Assembly: GCA_001801085.1 (NCBI GenBank)
Contig: MGWR01000040.1
Coordinates: 1-57,409 of the forward strand
DNA length: 57,409 bases
Direction: 5' to 3'
Source: Gallionellales bacterium GWA2_60_142
GTDB lineage: Bacteria > Pseudomonadota > Gammaproteobacteria > Burkholderiales > Gallionellaceae
Positions 27,104-38,064 of the stretch are shown here, piece after piece. Every line of letters begins with the position of its first letter. The stretch's first letter is position 1. The notes beneath the pieces are model-generated. The model saw nothing but the letters and a program-made list of their open reading frames with translations, had not been told where the DNA came from and ran no database searches. The translations under genes and the position numbers were made by a program.

Positions 27104-28801
27104 ATGCACATCGCCACCCGACTGAGGATCATTTCGACCGCCACGACAGTTGCTCTCGTCGTATTGTCGTCGCTGCTGGCCTGGTCCTTCATCGAATTCA
27201 AAAGCGCCAAGAACGACTACTCGCTGGCGGATGAAATCGCGGTCAAGTTCTTCGAACGCGCCACGTTCAGGGACCAGTATTTCCTGTACCGGGAAGATCG
27301 CACGCGGATACAGTGGGACAAGAACAAGGAAGTGTCCGACCAATTAATGCAACAGGCCCGGATTCGATTCCGCAACGCAGAAAACCATCAGACGCTGACG
27401 CGCCTGCAGAAGCACATCGATGACACTGCGGCCCTCTTCCACCGCATCGTTGACAACACCGAGACGCTGAAAACCATCGCTGCCGACAGGCGCCATGTTT
27501 ACGAGGAACTCGATCGGAGACTCTACAGCCAGTTGCTGTTGAAGGCCGCCATGGTGCGTGATACGACGAGCGCTCTGCGCAACGCAAGCTCGGGGCGTGT
27601 CGAGCTGACTTACCAGCGCCTGATCGCCGTCACCGCTTTGTTCGCGATCACCATCGCGCTGATCACCATCTTGACCTCGATTTCTCTCGGCAGACTGATC
27701 CGCAGGCGCTTGATACCGCTGCACGACGGCGCGAAGATCATCGCCCAAGGCAACCTGGATCACCGGATCAAAGCCGGCGGCGCCGACGAGTTTGTCGAAC
27801 TCGCAGAGTCCATCAATGCCACGACCGAGAAGCTTCAGGCATTCACCCGTAAACTCGAAGCGGAAATCGGCGAGCGCAAACAGGCGGAGGCCGCGCTGCA
27901 GAACTCGAACGAATTGCTCCAGTCCGTGATAGAAAACGTGCCGGCCCGCATCTTCTGGAAGAACCAGACTCTGCATTACCTGGGCTGCAACACTCATTTT
28001 GCGCGAGATGCCGGCTACTCCGGACCGGAAAAAATAATCGGCAAGACCGATTTCGATATGGGTTGGAAAGCGCAGGCCGAGCTTTACCGCGCTGACGATA
28101 AAGCGACTATGGATTCAGGCTCTTCCAAACTGGATTACGAAGAACCCCAGACGACGCCGAACGGAAACACGATCTGGCTACGCACATCCAAGGTGCCGTT
28201 ACGCGACGAGAACAACCAGGTCATCGGCGTCCTGGGCATCTATCAGGACATCACAAAACAGCGGACTATTGAGGAACAAATACGCCACCTTGCGCATTAC
28301 GACCCGCTCACCGACTTGCCCAACAGGACATTGTTCAGCGACCGCCTGCAACAGGCCCTTGCCGCCGCCCGACGCGACAGGACGCATCTGGCCCTGATGT
28401 TCGTCGATCTGGATAAATTCAAGCAGATCAACGACAGCCTCGGACACTATATCGGAGACCTGCTGCTGAAAGAGGTGGCGAAGCGCATGCAGGGCTGCGT
28501 CCGCGAATCCGACACGGTCGCCCGCATAGGCGGGGACGAATTCGTGGTCCTGCTGCCGTCCATTGAAACGGCCCGGGATGCGGTACTCGTCGCGGAAAAG
28601 ATACGCGAGGCCATCAACCGCGTCTTCGTCCTGTCCGGCGAAGAGCTGGATATGTCGGTGAGCGTGGGCGTTGCGGTGTATCCGGAACACGGGAAAGACG
28701 AACATCAACTTGCCCAGAACGCCGACATCGCCATGTACCATGCCAAGGAGGCCGGACGCGACAACGTGATGCTTTTCCGGGAGGAAATAGCCGCGAAATA
28801 G
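27104..28801 (+). CDS. Membrane diguanylate cyclase: sensor-HAMP-PAS-GGDEF
   Basis: A 565-residue inner-membrane enzyme making c-di-GMP. Two membrane helices (about 10-30 and 173-195) flank a helical periplasmic domain; HAMP (about 195-250), a coiled linker, PAS (about 272-385) and GGDEF (RIGGDEF near residue 475) follow. The product-inhibition I-site RxxD (RESD) lies five residues before GGDEF, and the DKFKQINDSLGH metal/nucleotide motif is intact. There is no EAL domain. It starts 6 bases after the lipoprotein stop, so the two are one operon, and the periplasmic domain is the natural docking partner for the lipoprotein. Confidence 0.92.
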   Translation: MHIATRLRIISTATTVALVVLSSLLAWSFIEFKSAKNDYSLADEIAVKFFERATFRDQYFLYREDRTRIQWDKNKEVSDQLMQQARIRFRNAENHQTLTRLQKHIDDTAALFHRIVDNTETLKTIAADRRHVYEELDRRLYSQLLLKAAMVRDTTSALRNASSGRVELTYQRLIAVTALFAITIALITILTSISLGRLIRRRLIPLHDGAKIIAQGNLDHRIKAGGADEFVELAESINATTEKLQAFTRKLEAEIGERKQAEAALQNSNELLQSVIENVPARIFWKNQTLHYLGCNTHFARDAGYSGPEKIIGKTDFDMGWKAQAELYRADDKATMDSGSSKLDYEEPQTTPNGNTIWLRTSKVPLRDENNQVIGVLGIYQDITKQRTIEEQIRHLAHYDPLTDLPNRTLFSDRLQQALAAARRDRTHLALMFVDLDKFKQINDSLGHYIGDLLLKEVAKRMQGCVRESDTVARIGGDEFVVLLPSIETARDAVLVAEKIREAINRVFVLSGEELDMSVSVGVAVYPEHGKDEHQLAQNADIAMYHAKEAGRDNVMLFREEIAAK

Positions 28802-28899
28802 GCCGAACTATCCGGCTTGCCTACACCCTTACTCTCCAGGGTTCTTGATTCTGCCGTGCATGCCCTCATTTAACAGATATCATTAGAAAGGGGGTTGTT

Positions 28900-29706
28900 A
28901 TGCCTACCGTTCGCCCTCCAGCCGTCGCCGGGATGTTCTATCCCGCCGATCCCAGGGAGCTTGCCCAGGAAGTGCAAGCTTTCCTGCATGAGGCACAATC
29001 GAGTCCGCTGAGGCCGAAAGCGCTGATCGCACCGCATGCGGGCTACATTTACTCCGGCGCGATTGCCGCCAGCGCCTATGCCGCGCTCAAGGACATCGCG
29101 CCGCGCATCCGCCGCGTGGTGCTGCTGGGGCCCACCCATCGCGTGGCGGTGCACGGCTTGGCCTTGCCGGAAGCAGAAGCGTTCGACACGCCACTGGGGC
29201 GGGTGAAGCTGGACGCCGGGGCGATGCGCGCCATCGCCCATCTGCCGCAGGTCGTCGTCAGCGACGCCGTCCACGCGTTGGAGCATTCGCTGGAAGTACA
29301 GTTGCCGTTCCTGCAGAGCGTGCTGTCCGATTTCATGCTGGTGCCGCTGGCGGTGGGCATGGCGACCGCCGATGAGGTCGCCGAGGTGCTGGAGACCTTA
29401 TGGGGCGGCGACGAGACGCTGATCGTCGTCAGTTCCGACCTGTCGCATTACCTGCCCTACGCCGCCGCACAGTCTGTCGACGGCGGGACCACCGACGACA
29501 TCGTCAAGCTGCGCCAGCCCATATCCCACGAGCAGGCCTGCGGCGGCACGCCGATCAACGGCCTGATCGTCGCGGCGCGCAAACACCATCTCAGGCCGCA
29601 TCTGCTCGACCTGCGCAACTCCGGCGACACAGCAGGCGCGCGCGACCGCGTGGTCGGCTATGCCGCATTCGCCTTCACCGAGGAGGAAGATCATGTTAGT
29701 CACTGA
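28900..29706 (+). CDS. amrB: AmmeMemoRadiSam system protein B (MEMO1 family)
   Basis: A 268-residue member of the MEMO family, structurally related to class III extradiol dioxygenases. Visible signatures are RPPAVAGMFYPADP at the N-terminus, LIAPHAGYIYSG, VVLLGPTHRVAV, VHALEHSLEVQLPFLQ and SSDLSHYLPY, which place the His/Asp/Cys-type metal pocket. ATG follows AGGGGGTTGTT. It is the first gene of amrB-amrA-amrS and overlaps amrA by 14 bases. Human MEMO1 binds copper or iron; the bacterial role remains undefined. Confidence 0.95.
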   Translation: MPTVRPPAVAGMFYPADPRELAQEVQAFLHEAQSSPLRPKALIAPHAGYIYSGAIAASAYAALKDIAPRIRRVVLLGPTHRVAVHGLALPEAEAFDTPLGRVKLDAGAMRAIAHLPQVVVSDAVHALEHSLEVQLPFLQSVLSDFMLVPLAVGMATADEVAEVLETLWGGDETLIVVSSDLSHYLPYAAAQSVDGGTTDDIVKLRQPISHEQACGGTPINGLIVAARKHHLRPHLLDLRNSGDTAGARDRVVGYAAFAFTEEEDHVSH

Positions 29707-30275
29707 CCAAGGAGAAACCTTGCTGCACTTGGCGCGCGCCGCCATCGGAAAAGAACTCGGCTTCCGCTCGCACGACCTGCCGCGCACTGCCTGGCTGGAA
29801 GAGCCCGGTGCGACATTCGTCACGCTGATGCTGGACGGACAGTTGCACGGCTGCATCGGCACGCTGGAAGCCTGCCGTCCGCTGATCGACGACGTGTGCC
29901 AGAACGCCGTCTCCTCGGCATTCCGCGATCCGCGCTTCCCGCCGCTGACGAAGGAAGAATTCGCCGATGTACAGGTCGAGGTGTCGCTGCTCAGCAAACC
30001 GCAACTCATCAGTCACAGCCGCGAAGAAGATGCGCTCGCACAACTGAGTCCGGGGCAGGATGGCGTGATCTTCGAATATGGTCATTACCGCTCCACCTAC
30101 CTGCCGCAGGTATGGGCGCAGCTGCCCGATCCGCAATCCTTCATCGCCAACCTGAAGAACAAGGCAGGCCTGCCGTCGGACTTCTGGTCGGACGAGGTCA
30201 GGCTGTCGCATTACACCGTGCAGAAATGGCGCGAAGGAGAGCTGCCCCAAGGAGGACAGCCCCTAGGAGAACGGC

Positions 30276-30283
<8 letters not shown>
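29693..30283 (+). CDS. amrA: AmmeMemoRadiSam system protein A (AMMECR1 domain)
   Basis: A 196-residue AMMECR1-domain protein. Family blocks are TFVTLMLDGQLHGCIGTLEA (the LRGCIGTLE signature), FRDPRFPPLTKEEF, LEVSLLS-like VEVSLLSKPQ, and the C-terminal TYLPQVWAQLPDP. The start at 29693 is chosen because an AGGAGG site lies 5 bases upstream. It overlaps amrB by 14 bases and amrS by 8. The biochemical function is unknown; the conserved CIG motif is suspected to be catalytic or metal/ligand binding. Confidence 0.95.
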
Positions 30284-31370
<1,087 letters not shown>

Positions 31371-31420
31371 CCCTCATGGCACTCGGTGAAGCCAAATTGC
31401 AATTTGCGTAACACCGCGAA

Positions 31421-31530
31421 CCCATTCCTTCCCCTTGGGAGGGGAAAGGTTAGGATGGGGGGTGACTCGGCGAAGGTACAATGTTTCTACCCCCTCCCTA
31501 GCCCTCCCCCTGCAAGGGGGAGGGGATTTC
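31421..31530. repeat. C/G-rich inverted repeat between amrS and fumC
   Basis: Two imperfectly inverted modules: CCTTCCCCTTGGGAGGGGAA with GGTTAGGATGGGGGG (31427-31462), and ACCCCCTCCCTAGCCCTCCC with CTGCAAGGGGGAGGGG (31489-31526). Each is also internally palindromic. This type of element is common in proteobacterial intergenic DNA. It fills most of the 176-base gap. Confidence 0.75.
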
Positions 31531-31546
31531 GAGACAGGACAAGAAT

Positions 31547-32947
31547 ATGGACACCAGGACAGAACGCGACTCTTTCGGCCCCATCGAGGTTCCTGCCGAA
31601 CGCCTGTGGGGCGCGCAGACGCAGCGCTCGCTGCAGTACTTCCACATCTCCATCGAGCGCATGCCGGACGAAGTCGTGCTCGCGCTGGCGGCGGTGAAAC
31701 GCGCCGCCGCGCTGGTCAACCGCGATCTTGGCTTGCTGAATGAGAACAAGGCCAGCGCCATCGTGCAGGCCGCGGACGAAGTGCTAGCCGGCCGACATAC
31801 GCAGGAGTTCCCTCTGTCTGTATGGCAGACCGGCTCGGGTACGCAGAGCAACATGAATATGAACGAGGTGCTCGCCAACCGCGCGTCGGAACTGCTGGGC
31901 GGCGAGCGCGGCGAGAAACGTTTGGTGCATCCGAACGATGAAGTGAATCTCGGCCAGTCGTCCAACGACATCTTCCCCACCGCGATGCATGTCGCGGCGG
32001 CCGGCGCCGTCGCACACCGGCTGCTGCCCTCACTGCGCACACTACGCACGACGCTGGAACAGAAGGCCGCAGCCTTCGCCGACATCGTGAAGATAGGCCG
32101 CACCCACCTGCAGGACGCGACGCCGCTGACGCTGGGACAGGAATTTTCCGGCTATGTCGCGCAACTGGAGCACGCGGAGGCGGCGATCACGGCCACGCTG
32201 GGGCCTCTGCACCGGCTCGCAGTGGGCGGCACCGCCGTCGGCACCGGGCTGAACACGCATGCCGAATTCGGCGACCGCGTCGCCGCCGTACTCAAGCTCA
32301 GCAGCGGCCTGCCTTTCACGAGTGCCTCCAACAAATTCGCCGCGCTCGCCGCGAACGACGAGCTGGTGTCGGCGCACGGCGCGCTGAAGACGCTCGCCGC
32401 CGCGCTGATGAAGATCGCCAACGACGTGCGCTGGCTGGCCTCCGGCCCGCGCTCCGGCTTGGGCGAGATTTCCATCCCCGAAAACGAGCCCGGCAGCTCC
32501 ATCATGCCGGGCAAGGTGAACCCGACGCAGTGCGAGGCGCTGACGATGCTGTGCTGCCAGGTGTTCGGCAACGACGTCGCGATCAACTTCGGCGGGGCGT
32601 CCGGCAACTTTGAGCTGAACGTATACCGGCCGATGATCGCGCACAATTTCCTGCAGAGCGTGCGCCTGCTGGCCGACGGCATGGCGAGTTTCGAGGAGCA
32701 TTGCGCGCGCGGCATAGCGGCCAACGAGGCGCGCATCGCCGAGCAGATGGAACGCTCGCTGATGCTGGTGACCGCACTGACGCCGCACATCGGCTACGAC
32801 CGCGCCGCCGAGATCGCCAAGCGCGCGCACCGCGACGGCGGCACGCTGAAACAGGCAGCCCTCGCGCTGGATTACGTCACGGCGGAAGATTTCGACCGCT
32901 GGGTGATTCCCGCGGAGATGGTTCATCCCGGCACGGGAGCAGCGTAG
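31547..32947 (+). CDS. fumC: Fumarate hydratase class II
   Basis: A 466-residue, iron-independent fumarase converting fumarate to malate. The family signature [13 protein letters not shown] is near residue 315; [14 protein letters not shown] and the [17 protein letters not shown] active-site block are intact. The length matches E. coli FumC (467). ATG is preceded by GACAAGAAT, a weak site. It follows a C/G-rich inverted repeat, and the next gene is an HDOD protein 69 bases downstream. With acnA at 21214 it makes two TCA-cycle genes in the window. Confidence 0.96.
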   Translation: MDTRTERDSFGPIEVPAERLWGAQTQRSLQYFHISIERMPDEVVLALAAVKRAAALVNRDLGLLNENKASAIVQAADEVLAGRHTQEFPLSVWQTGSGTQSNMNMNEVLANRASELLGGERGEKRLVHPNDEVNLGQSSNDIFPTAMHVAAAGAVAHRLLPSLRTLRTTLEQKAAAFADIVKIGRTHLQDATPLTLGQEFSGYVAQLEHAEAAITATLGPLHRLAVGGTAVGTGLNTHAEFGDRVAAVLKLSSGLPFTSASNKFAALAANDELVSAHGALKTLAAALMKIANDVRWLASGPRSGLGEISIPENEPGSSIMPGKVNPTQCEALTMLCCQVFGNDVAINFGGASGNFELNVYRPMIAHNFLQSVRLLADGMASFEEHCARGIAANEARIAEQMERSLMLVTALTPHIGYDRAAEIAKRAHRDGGTLKQAALALDYVTAEDFDRWVIPAEMVHPGTGAA

Positions 32948-33016
32948 TCCGGTTATCATAACGCCCTCGGTCTCTCGGCCGGCCCGCCGCAACACTGCTC
33001 ACGAAAAGACCATCCT

Positions 33017-33853
33017 ATGTCCATCGACATCGACAACGCGATAAAAGAACTCACCAGCAAGGGCATCAAGCTCCCGCCGCAACCGAGGGTGCTGCTGGAG
33101 CTGCAGAAGAAGTTCGCCTCCGACAACTATACGATGAAGCAGCTTGCGACCATCATCTCCGGCGATCCCGGTATCACCGCAATGCTGTTCAAGGCGGTGC
33201 GCTCGCCGGTATTCGGCGGCGGCAAGAAGCTGGACAACCTCGAACAGGTGCTGATGCTGATCGGCGTCAAGCAGACCTACAACCTGGTGCAGGCAATCTC
33301 GCTGTCCAGCAGCCTGTCCGATGCCAGCCGCAAGGCATTCGAAGTGTTCTGGACCCGTTCGCAGGAGATCGCGCAAATCGCGTCGCTGATCGCCGCGGAG
33401 CGCGTATCGGTGTGCAACATCTTCCCCGATCAGGCCTACATGGCCGGCATCTTCCACGAGTGCGGCGTGCCGGTACTGATGCAGCGCTTCCCCGATTACT
33501 GCGGCAGACTGCATCTGGAAAGCGCCTGCTGCTGGCCAACTCTGGCCGAGGAAGACAAGCAATATCACGTCGACCACAGCAGCATCGGTTATCTGGTGGC
33601 GCGCCACTGGAAGCTGCCGGACTTCGTGTGCAAAGCTATCCTGTACCACCACGAAATGCCGCACGAGGAACACGGCGCGGTGCGCACGCTGGTCGCCATC
33701 CTGCAACTGGCGATTCACTTCTACCACCGCATCGGTCGGGTCGACGACCCGATCTGGTACAAGTTGCGCGACGAGGTACTGGTCGAGCTCGGCATCAGCC
33801 CGGACTCGGAGCAGGAATACTACGAACATATCAGCGAGCAGTTTCTGGGCTGA
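33017..33853 (+). CDS. HDOD-domain protein
   Basis: A 278-residue protein made almost wholly of an HDOD domain (about 15-215): LPPQPRVLLELQKKF, IISGDPGITAMLFKAV, LDNLEQVLMLIGVKQTYNLV and MAGIFHECGVPVLM. HDOD domains are HD-like but lack full catalytic residues and act as signalling adaptors, often in c-di-GMP, chemotaxis or stress pathways. The next gene on the same strand begins 40 bases later and encodes an unrecognised protein that may be its partner. Confidence 0.9.
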   Translation: MSIDIDNAIKELTSKGIKLPPQPRVLLELQKKFASDNYTMKQLATIISGDPGITAMLFKAVRSPVFGGGKKLDNLEQVLMLIGVKQTYNLVQAISLSSSLSDASRKAFEVFWTRSQEIAQIASLIAAERVSVCNIFPDQAYMAGIFHECGVPVLMQRFPDYCGRLHLESACCWPTLAEEDKQYHVDHSSIGYLVARHWKLPDFVCKAILYHHEMPHEEHGAVRTLVAILQLAIHFYHRIGRVDDPIWYKLRDEVLVELGISPDSEQEYYEHISEQFLG

Positions 33854-33893
33854 GCCGGCCCCCCCAGTCATTCGAAGTCACGGAGAAAACACG

Positions 33894-34853
33894 ATGGAGG
33901 TTTTCGCACATTTGTTCGGCCATGCCTCCAGCCAGCCGGCTCCCGGCCTGCTGCCCGCCATCGAGCGCGCGGTCAACGGCGTGGAGCCGTTGCTCAAGCA
34001 GACCGGCGGCTATCCGGGCGATTACCGCGCCCCCATCCAGTCCGCGCTGAAATACGCCCATGCCTTGGCAGCCCGACTGTCCGGACCGGTGGAAATTAAC
34101 CGCGCATCCTATGCCGGCGACCCGCTGGTGCATGCCCTGTTCCCCTCGCTCGAATCCGTCACCGATGCGCTGGGCAACAGCTTGGCGCTGCAGAACCATC
34201 TGCGCGAATTCCCCGCCGACGGAGAGGTATATGCGCTGATGGGCATGCGCCGGATCGAGAAGGCCGTGGCCGGGATGCGCCTGACCGGAGAAGTAGTGCA
34301 GCACGACGTGATGCAGAACATGGTCTACTTCACCAGCCACACGATAGAGAGCACAGCGGCCAGCGAGGCCGAGGCGCGCGAGCTGGTCGCGATGAGCTTC
34401 TTCGACCGCCTGATCGGCAAGGTGGGACAGCGCATCGCGCAGCGCAAACAGGAAAAGCAGGCACTGCTACAGGAAAAGGACACGCTGATGGCGCGGCTGC
34501 ATACCGCCGACGAAGGCTCTCGCCCTGCGCTACAAGAACAACTGGCTCGCCTGATGAGCGATCTGCAAAGCGCCATCGGCGCGCTGGAACTGGATCGTTA
34601 TCAGGACGACTTCGTCGCGGTGCTGCTAGAACCGGCGCAACACCTGCATCTGGAGCAAACCGAGATCAGGCTGGACAGCATGGGTATCCGCCGCGACGAT
34701 GCAAACGAGCACTCTGGGAAAACCATCGTGTTCGACGACCTGATCGGTTACGACCGCCGCAACTGGACCGTAACCATGGTGCATTGCAGTGACCTGCAAT
34801 ACGAAGAATTTTCCAGCCGACTGGAGCGCGCCTACCGCACCCTCACGGTGTAA
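33894..34853 (+). CDS. Hypothetical protein with central coiled coil
   Basis: A 319-residue protein that I do not recognise. No signal peptide or membrane helix is seen. The N-terminal half is helical; residues 175-225 form a clear coiled coil (QRIAQRKQEKQALLQEKDTL); the C-terminus (YDRRNWTVTMVHCSD) looks beta-rich. ATG follows CACGGAGAAAACACG. It is probably co-transcribed with the HDOD gene. Mosaic repeat copy B fills the space after its stop. Confidence 0.7.
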   Translation: MEVFAHLFGHASSQPAPGLLPAIERAVNGVEPLLKQTGGYPGDYRAPIQSALKYAHALAARLSGPVEINRASYAGDPLVHALFPSLESVTDALGNSLALQNHLREFPADGEVYALMGMRRIEKAVAGMRLTGEVVQHDVMQNMVYFTSHTIESTAASEAEARELVAMSFFDRLIGKVGQRIAQRKQEKQALLQEKDTLMARLHTADEGSRPALQEQLARLMSDLQSAIGALELDRYQDDFVAVLLEPAQHLHLEQTEIRLDSMGIRRDDANEHSGKTIVFDDLIGYDRRNWTVTMVHCSDLQYEEFSSRLERAYRTLTV

Positions 34854-34936
34854 GAAATTGCTGCGGAGGGAATCTGATGAAACTACTAGCCATTCCACTA
34901 GGCTGCCCAAATACAGCAGCCAAGTGGCTGGTTATG

Positions 34937-35158
34937 CGGCGTTGCGCGGCACTGGTTACGGCCACTGCGTTTAACCTCCGCTTTGCGGAGGTTAGCCTCA
35001 CCGCAACTTCGTTGTCGAAATCCGGGGCCGCGTAGCGGCAAACCTTAAGTACATTCCGGTTTCTCCGTTGACCAGCGACTTGGCTGGCGTTGTTTGCCAG
35101 CTTTAGTCGATTGGCCATGCAAAGCCCCGTGCGCCTTGCATCCCTCCCTCCTCGCTAA
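34937..35158 (-). repeat. Dispersed mosaic repeat, copy B
   Basis: On the minus strand it carries TTTGCATGGCCAATCGACTA, GCCAGCCAAGTCGCTGGTCA, AGAAACCGGAATGTACTTAA and GTTTGCCGCTACGCGGCCCC in the same order as copies A and C. It has an extra segment with a 10-bp-stem hairpin (TAACCTCCGC TTT GCGGAGGTTA at 34972-34994) and an imperfect end. It fills the 330-base gap between convergent genes; no other feature was seen there. Confidence 0.8.
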
Positions 35159-35183
35159 TTTCTAGTCGCTTCTATTGAGAAAA

Positions 35184-35627
35184 TCAGGCGGCGATCTTCT
35201 TGCACTCGGTATAGCAGGCGGCGCAGCTCTCGCCGCAGGCCTTGCACGATTCGTGTTTAGCGGCGTGTTTCTTGCATTCGTCTTCGCACTGTTTGCACAC
35301 GTCCATCGCAATCGCGGCCATGCGCGCCAGCTGTGTCGAATTCTGGTTCGCCAGTTGCTGCAGCGCGCCGCACACCGCCAGCGCTTCGTTCACGGTCTTC
35401 GCGCAAGCCGCCATATCCTTCTCGCCCTGCCCCAGCAGGTCGATGCAGTGATTCAGGCAAACCTCTCCCTTCTGGATGCAATCGGAGATCGCCAACGTCA
35501 GCGCTCCGCTCGCGGCTGCGCCGTGATGATGGCTATGGTCGTGTTCATGCATCGCAGCCTGTGCATTTCCCACCATCGCCGCACCGGCCAATGCGATGCC
35601 CCCGACCAGCAATTCCCTTCTGTTCAT
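35184..35627 (-). CDS. Tat-exported copper-storage protein, Csp1 type
   Basis: A 147-residue four-helix-bundle copper-binding protein (DUF326/Csp family). The N-terminus is a twin-arginine signal (MNRRELLVGGIALAGAAMV, then NAQA), so it is exported folded, as in Csp1 rather than cytoplasmic Csp3. A His-rich linker (HEHDHSHHHG) follows. The bundle has 13 cysteines by my count, in CxxxC/CxxC spacing (CKQCEDEC; CKACGESCAACYTEC); methanotroph Csp1 stores up to 13 Cu(I) on the same number. ATG follows AAAGGAGAAATGC. Together with CopA (5545) it suggests substantial copper handling. Confidence 0.92.
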   Translation of the reverse strand: MNRRELLVGGIALAGAAMVGNAQAAMHEHDHSHHHGAAASGALTLAISDCIQKGEVCLNHCIDLLGQGEKDMAACAKTVNEALAVCGALQQLANQNSTQLARMAAIAMDVCKQCEDECKKHAAKHESCKACGESCAACYTECKKIAA

Positions 35628-35653
35628 GCATTTCTCCTTTGCTTAAACAATTC

Positions 35654-36205
35654 TTATTCGTCCTGTACTTCGCGTCCCGGAAACAGTTCGGCAGTGTAGC
35701 CGAAGCGACTCATGTCAGTCATCCGCATCGGGTAGAGAATACCGTCCAGATGGTCGCATTCATGCTGCACAACACGTGCGTGGAAGCCGCTCACGGTCCG
35801 GTCTATCAGCGCGCCGTACTCGTCATGCCCCTGATAGCGGATATGCAGGAAACGCGGCACCACCCCACGCAGACCGGGCAGGCTCAGACAGCCCTCCCAG
35901 CCTTCTTCGTATTGTTCGCCGAGCGGCGTGATGACAGGATTGACCAGCACGGTATAGGGCACCGCATCCGCATCGGGGTAGCGCAGATTCTGCCCATTAT
36001 CCTGCGCAGGAGGAGTGCCGAAAATCACCACGCGCAGCCCGACGCCTATCTGAGGTGCTGCCAGCCCGACGCCGTTCAGCGCCTCCATCGTGTCGCACAT
36101 GTCGCGCAACAGCTCGCGCAATTCCTCGCCACCAAAATCCCGCACTGGCGCAGCCACCCGCTGCAAACGCGCATCGCCCATGCGCAATACCGTTCTGACG
36201 CTCAT
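35654..36205 (-). CDS. def: Peptide deformylase
   Basis: A 183-residue metalloenzyme removing the N-terminal formyl group from new proteins. All three motifs are present: [17 protein letters not shown] and HECDHLDG, giving the Cys/His/His metal site and catalytic Glu/Asp region; the third motif has D rather than E in the usual HExxH, a substitution found in the type II/III-like branch, which affects activity predictions. ATG lies one base after the stop of the histidine kinase gene, with AGGAG inside the kinase's last codons, so the two are one operon. Neither fmt nor rsmB, its usual partners, is adjacent. Confidence 0.9.
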   Translation of the reverse strand: MSVRTVLRMGDARLQRVAAPVRDFGGEELRELLRDMCDTMEALNGVGLAAPQIGVGLRVVIFGTPPAQDNGQNLRYPDADAVPYTVLVNPVITPLGEQYEEGWEGCLSLPGLRGVVPRFLHIRYQGHDEYGALIDRTVSGFHARVVQHECDHLDGILYPMRMTDMSRFGYTAELFPGREVQDE

Positions 36206-36206
36206 T

Positions 36207-37967
36207 TCAACTACTCCTGCTCAATTCAAAACACACCTGCCCCGGCTGGTTGCTGCCCAGCGTCAGCCGGTAACCCAGTTGCTCGGCCCAGCGCGCCGCC
36301 TGATACAAGCCTATCCCCAGACCGTTCTCCGAAACGACGACGTTGTGCAACAAGTTGGCGACCAACTGCTCCGGGATCGGCGTGCCGCTGTCGCAGACGA
36401 TCAGACGTAGCGGTGCTGCCTGCAATTCGACCTCGATAGAAATAGCGGGTTCGATCTGGCGTTTCTTCAGCGCATTGTCGATCAAGTTGTCGAGCACGCA
36501 ATCGAACAGTGTCGCCGGAATGCTGCTGTCCGGCAGGCTGTCCGGCGCATGCCATGTTACCGGCTGATGGCTGTTGCGCTGGCGCAAACCGTCCCACCAT
36601 GCGTTCAGCCCGAGCTGCGGCCCGTCGTCCTGCATCTGGGGCTGACGCAGTTTGTTCAGCGTCTGCTCGATGCGCCGGGTCAGTTGCGGCAGTTGCTGCT
36701 GCAACAGTTGCTGCGAGCGCGCCTCCGGACTCTGTGCAATCGCGGTCAGCGAATGCAGCGACTGCAGCATGTTCTTCAGGTCATGGGTCAGGCGCGAACC
36801 GGTCTCGTACACCGCCTGCAAACGCGTGATGTCGCGCAGGTTCTGTTCGCGCTGTTTGGCCTGGTAGAAATAGCCGATCAGTTGCGCGAGCAGATAGACA
36901 TGCAGCAGGATGCTGGGGCTGGGCGCATGCCTAGCGTACAGCGTCAGACGCAATCCGCCTTCCTGCACGCGCACGTCATGGCTGCTGAATTCGCCCTGCT
37001 GCCCCGCGCTATCCGCCGTCTGCCAGGAAAGTCCGGACAGCCACGGCAATTCGCCCAGCAGATCAACCGCGCGGCGCAGATAGGCGGCCGCATCCGGCTC
37101 GCGTTGCGCGGCCTCGGCCAGTTGCCGCAGCCAACTCTCGAACGGCGTGCCGACGCTCAGCAAGTAACGCGAAAAGATCGCCTGCAAGCCACCGAAGCCG
37201 GTGCGGCGCACCAGCGAGGGAGTGAAGCGCGGATTCCACAGCCCGCCCAGCGCCAGCAGCACCAGCCCGATCAGGAACAGCGTGCGCAACAGCGCTTCCG
37301 GATAATCGAGGTGCGCCAGCGTCATGAAGGCCAAGCTGCCCAGCACCACCAGCGCCAGCAGCATGAACAGCAACAGACTGTAAATGAAATCCACCGCACG
37401 CGCCTCTTCCGGCAACTCTTTCCGCCCCGGCAGCAGCGCCATCGCCACCAGCAGCAGCGGCAGCGCGGAATTCATCATCGCGCGACCGATCTCTATCGTG
37501 AACTTCGCCGCGAACAGGTGCGGCACGACCCACAGCAGCAACACCGCCAGCAGATAGGCCACCACGGCCAGATAAAGCCTGCGCGTCCAACGGTCGCGGA
37601 ACGCGAACACGCGCGCACCGACCAGCCCGAACAGACCGATCAGCCAGAAGGCGACCGCCCACCAGTTCAGCCAGTACGCCATCCCCACCGCCGCCAGCGC
37701 GATGAAGGCGAGCGCGCCCAACCCCACCTCGCGCTCGCCGCGCCACAGCGGCTGCCAGATCAGGAACAGGCCCATGTGCGCCAGCAACAAAGAACGCGCC
37801 CAAGGACTCTCGACCCCGAACAACAACGCGCCGTGCAGCAGCGCCAGCATCGCCAGCAACAGCCAGCGCGCACCGTGCACCCCTTCCCTCACCCCAAATG
37901 TCAACATTTCGTCATCGTCCGTCGGGTTACTGTCACCGCCTGATTGCAGACCTGCAAAAAACCGCAT
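36207..37967 (-). CDS. Multi-helix membrane sensor histidine kinase
   Basis: A 586-residue kinase. About eight membrane helices (residues 35-235) precede a GAF-like region and a DHp/ATPase pair. The phospho-acceptor region reads [20 protein letters not shown], the N box [11 protein letters not shown], and the G box [16 protein letters not shown]. The HDLKN form resembles the PrsK-type DHp of PEP-CTERM/exosortase-linked kinases, but no response regulator or exosortase gene is here. The start is uncertain: 37967 or 37907. It is divergent from the prepilin gene at 38065 and upstream of def in one operon. Confidence 0.85.
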   Translation of the reverse strand: MRFFAGLQSGGDSNPTDDDEMLTFGVREGVHGARWLLLAMLALLHGALLFGVESPWARSLLLAHMGLFLIWQPLWRGEREVGLGALAFIALAAVGMAYWLNWWAVAFWLIGLFGLVGARVFAFRDRWTRRLYLAVVAYLLAVLLLWVVPHLFAAKFTIEIGRAMMNSALPLLLVAMALLPGRKELPEEARAVDFIYSLLLFMLLALVVLGSLAFMTLAHLDYPEALLRTLFLIGLVLLALGGLWNPRFTPSLVRRTGFGGLQAIFSRYLLSVGTPFESWLRQLAEAAQREPDAAAYLRRAVDLLGELPWLSGLSWQTADSAGQQGEFSSHDVRVQEGGLRLTLYARHAPSPSILLHVYLLAQLIGYFYQAKQREQNLRDITRLQAVYETGSRLTHDLKNMLQSLHSLTAIAQSPEARSQQLLQQQLPQLTRRIEQTLNKLRQPQMQDDGPQLGLNAWWDGLRQRNSHQPVTWHAPDSLPDSSIPATLFDCVLDNLIDNALKKRQIEPAISIEVELQAAPLRLIVCDSGTPIPEQLVANLLHNVVVSENGLGIGLYQAARWAEQLGYRLTLGSNQPGQVCFELSRSS

Positions 37968-38064
37968 TAGCCCCGCACATCGCGGCTAAAACAGCCTCTA
38001 ATCGCAATGGCATAGCATTTGCTGCTTACAGGATGCCTAAACAACATAATGGGAGACTAGCATA

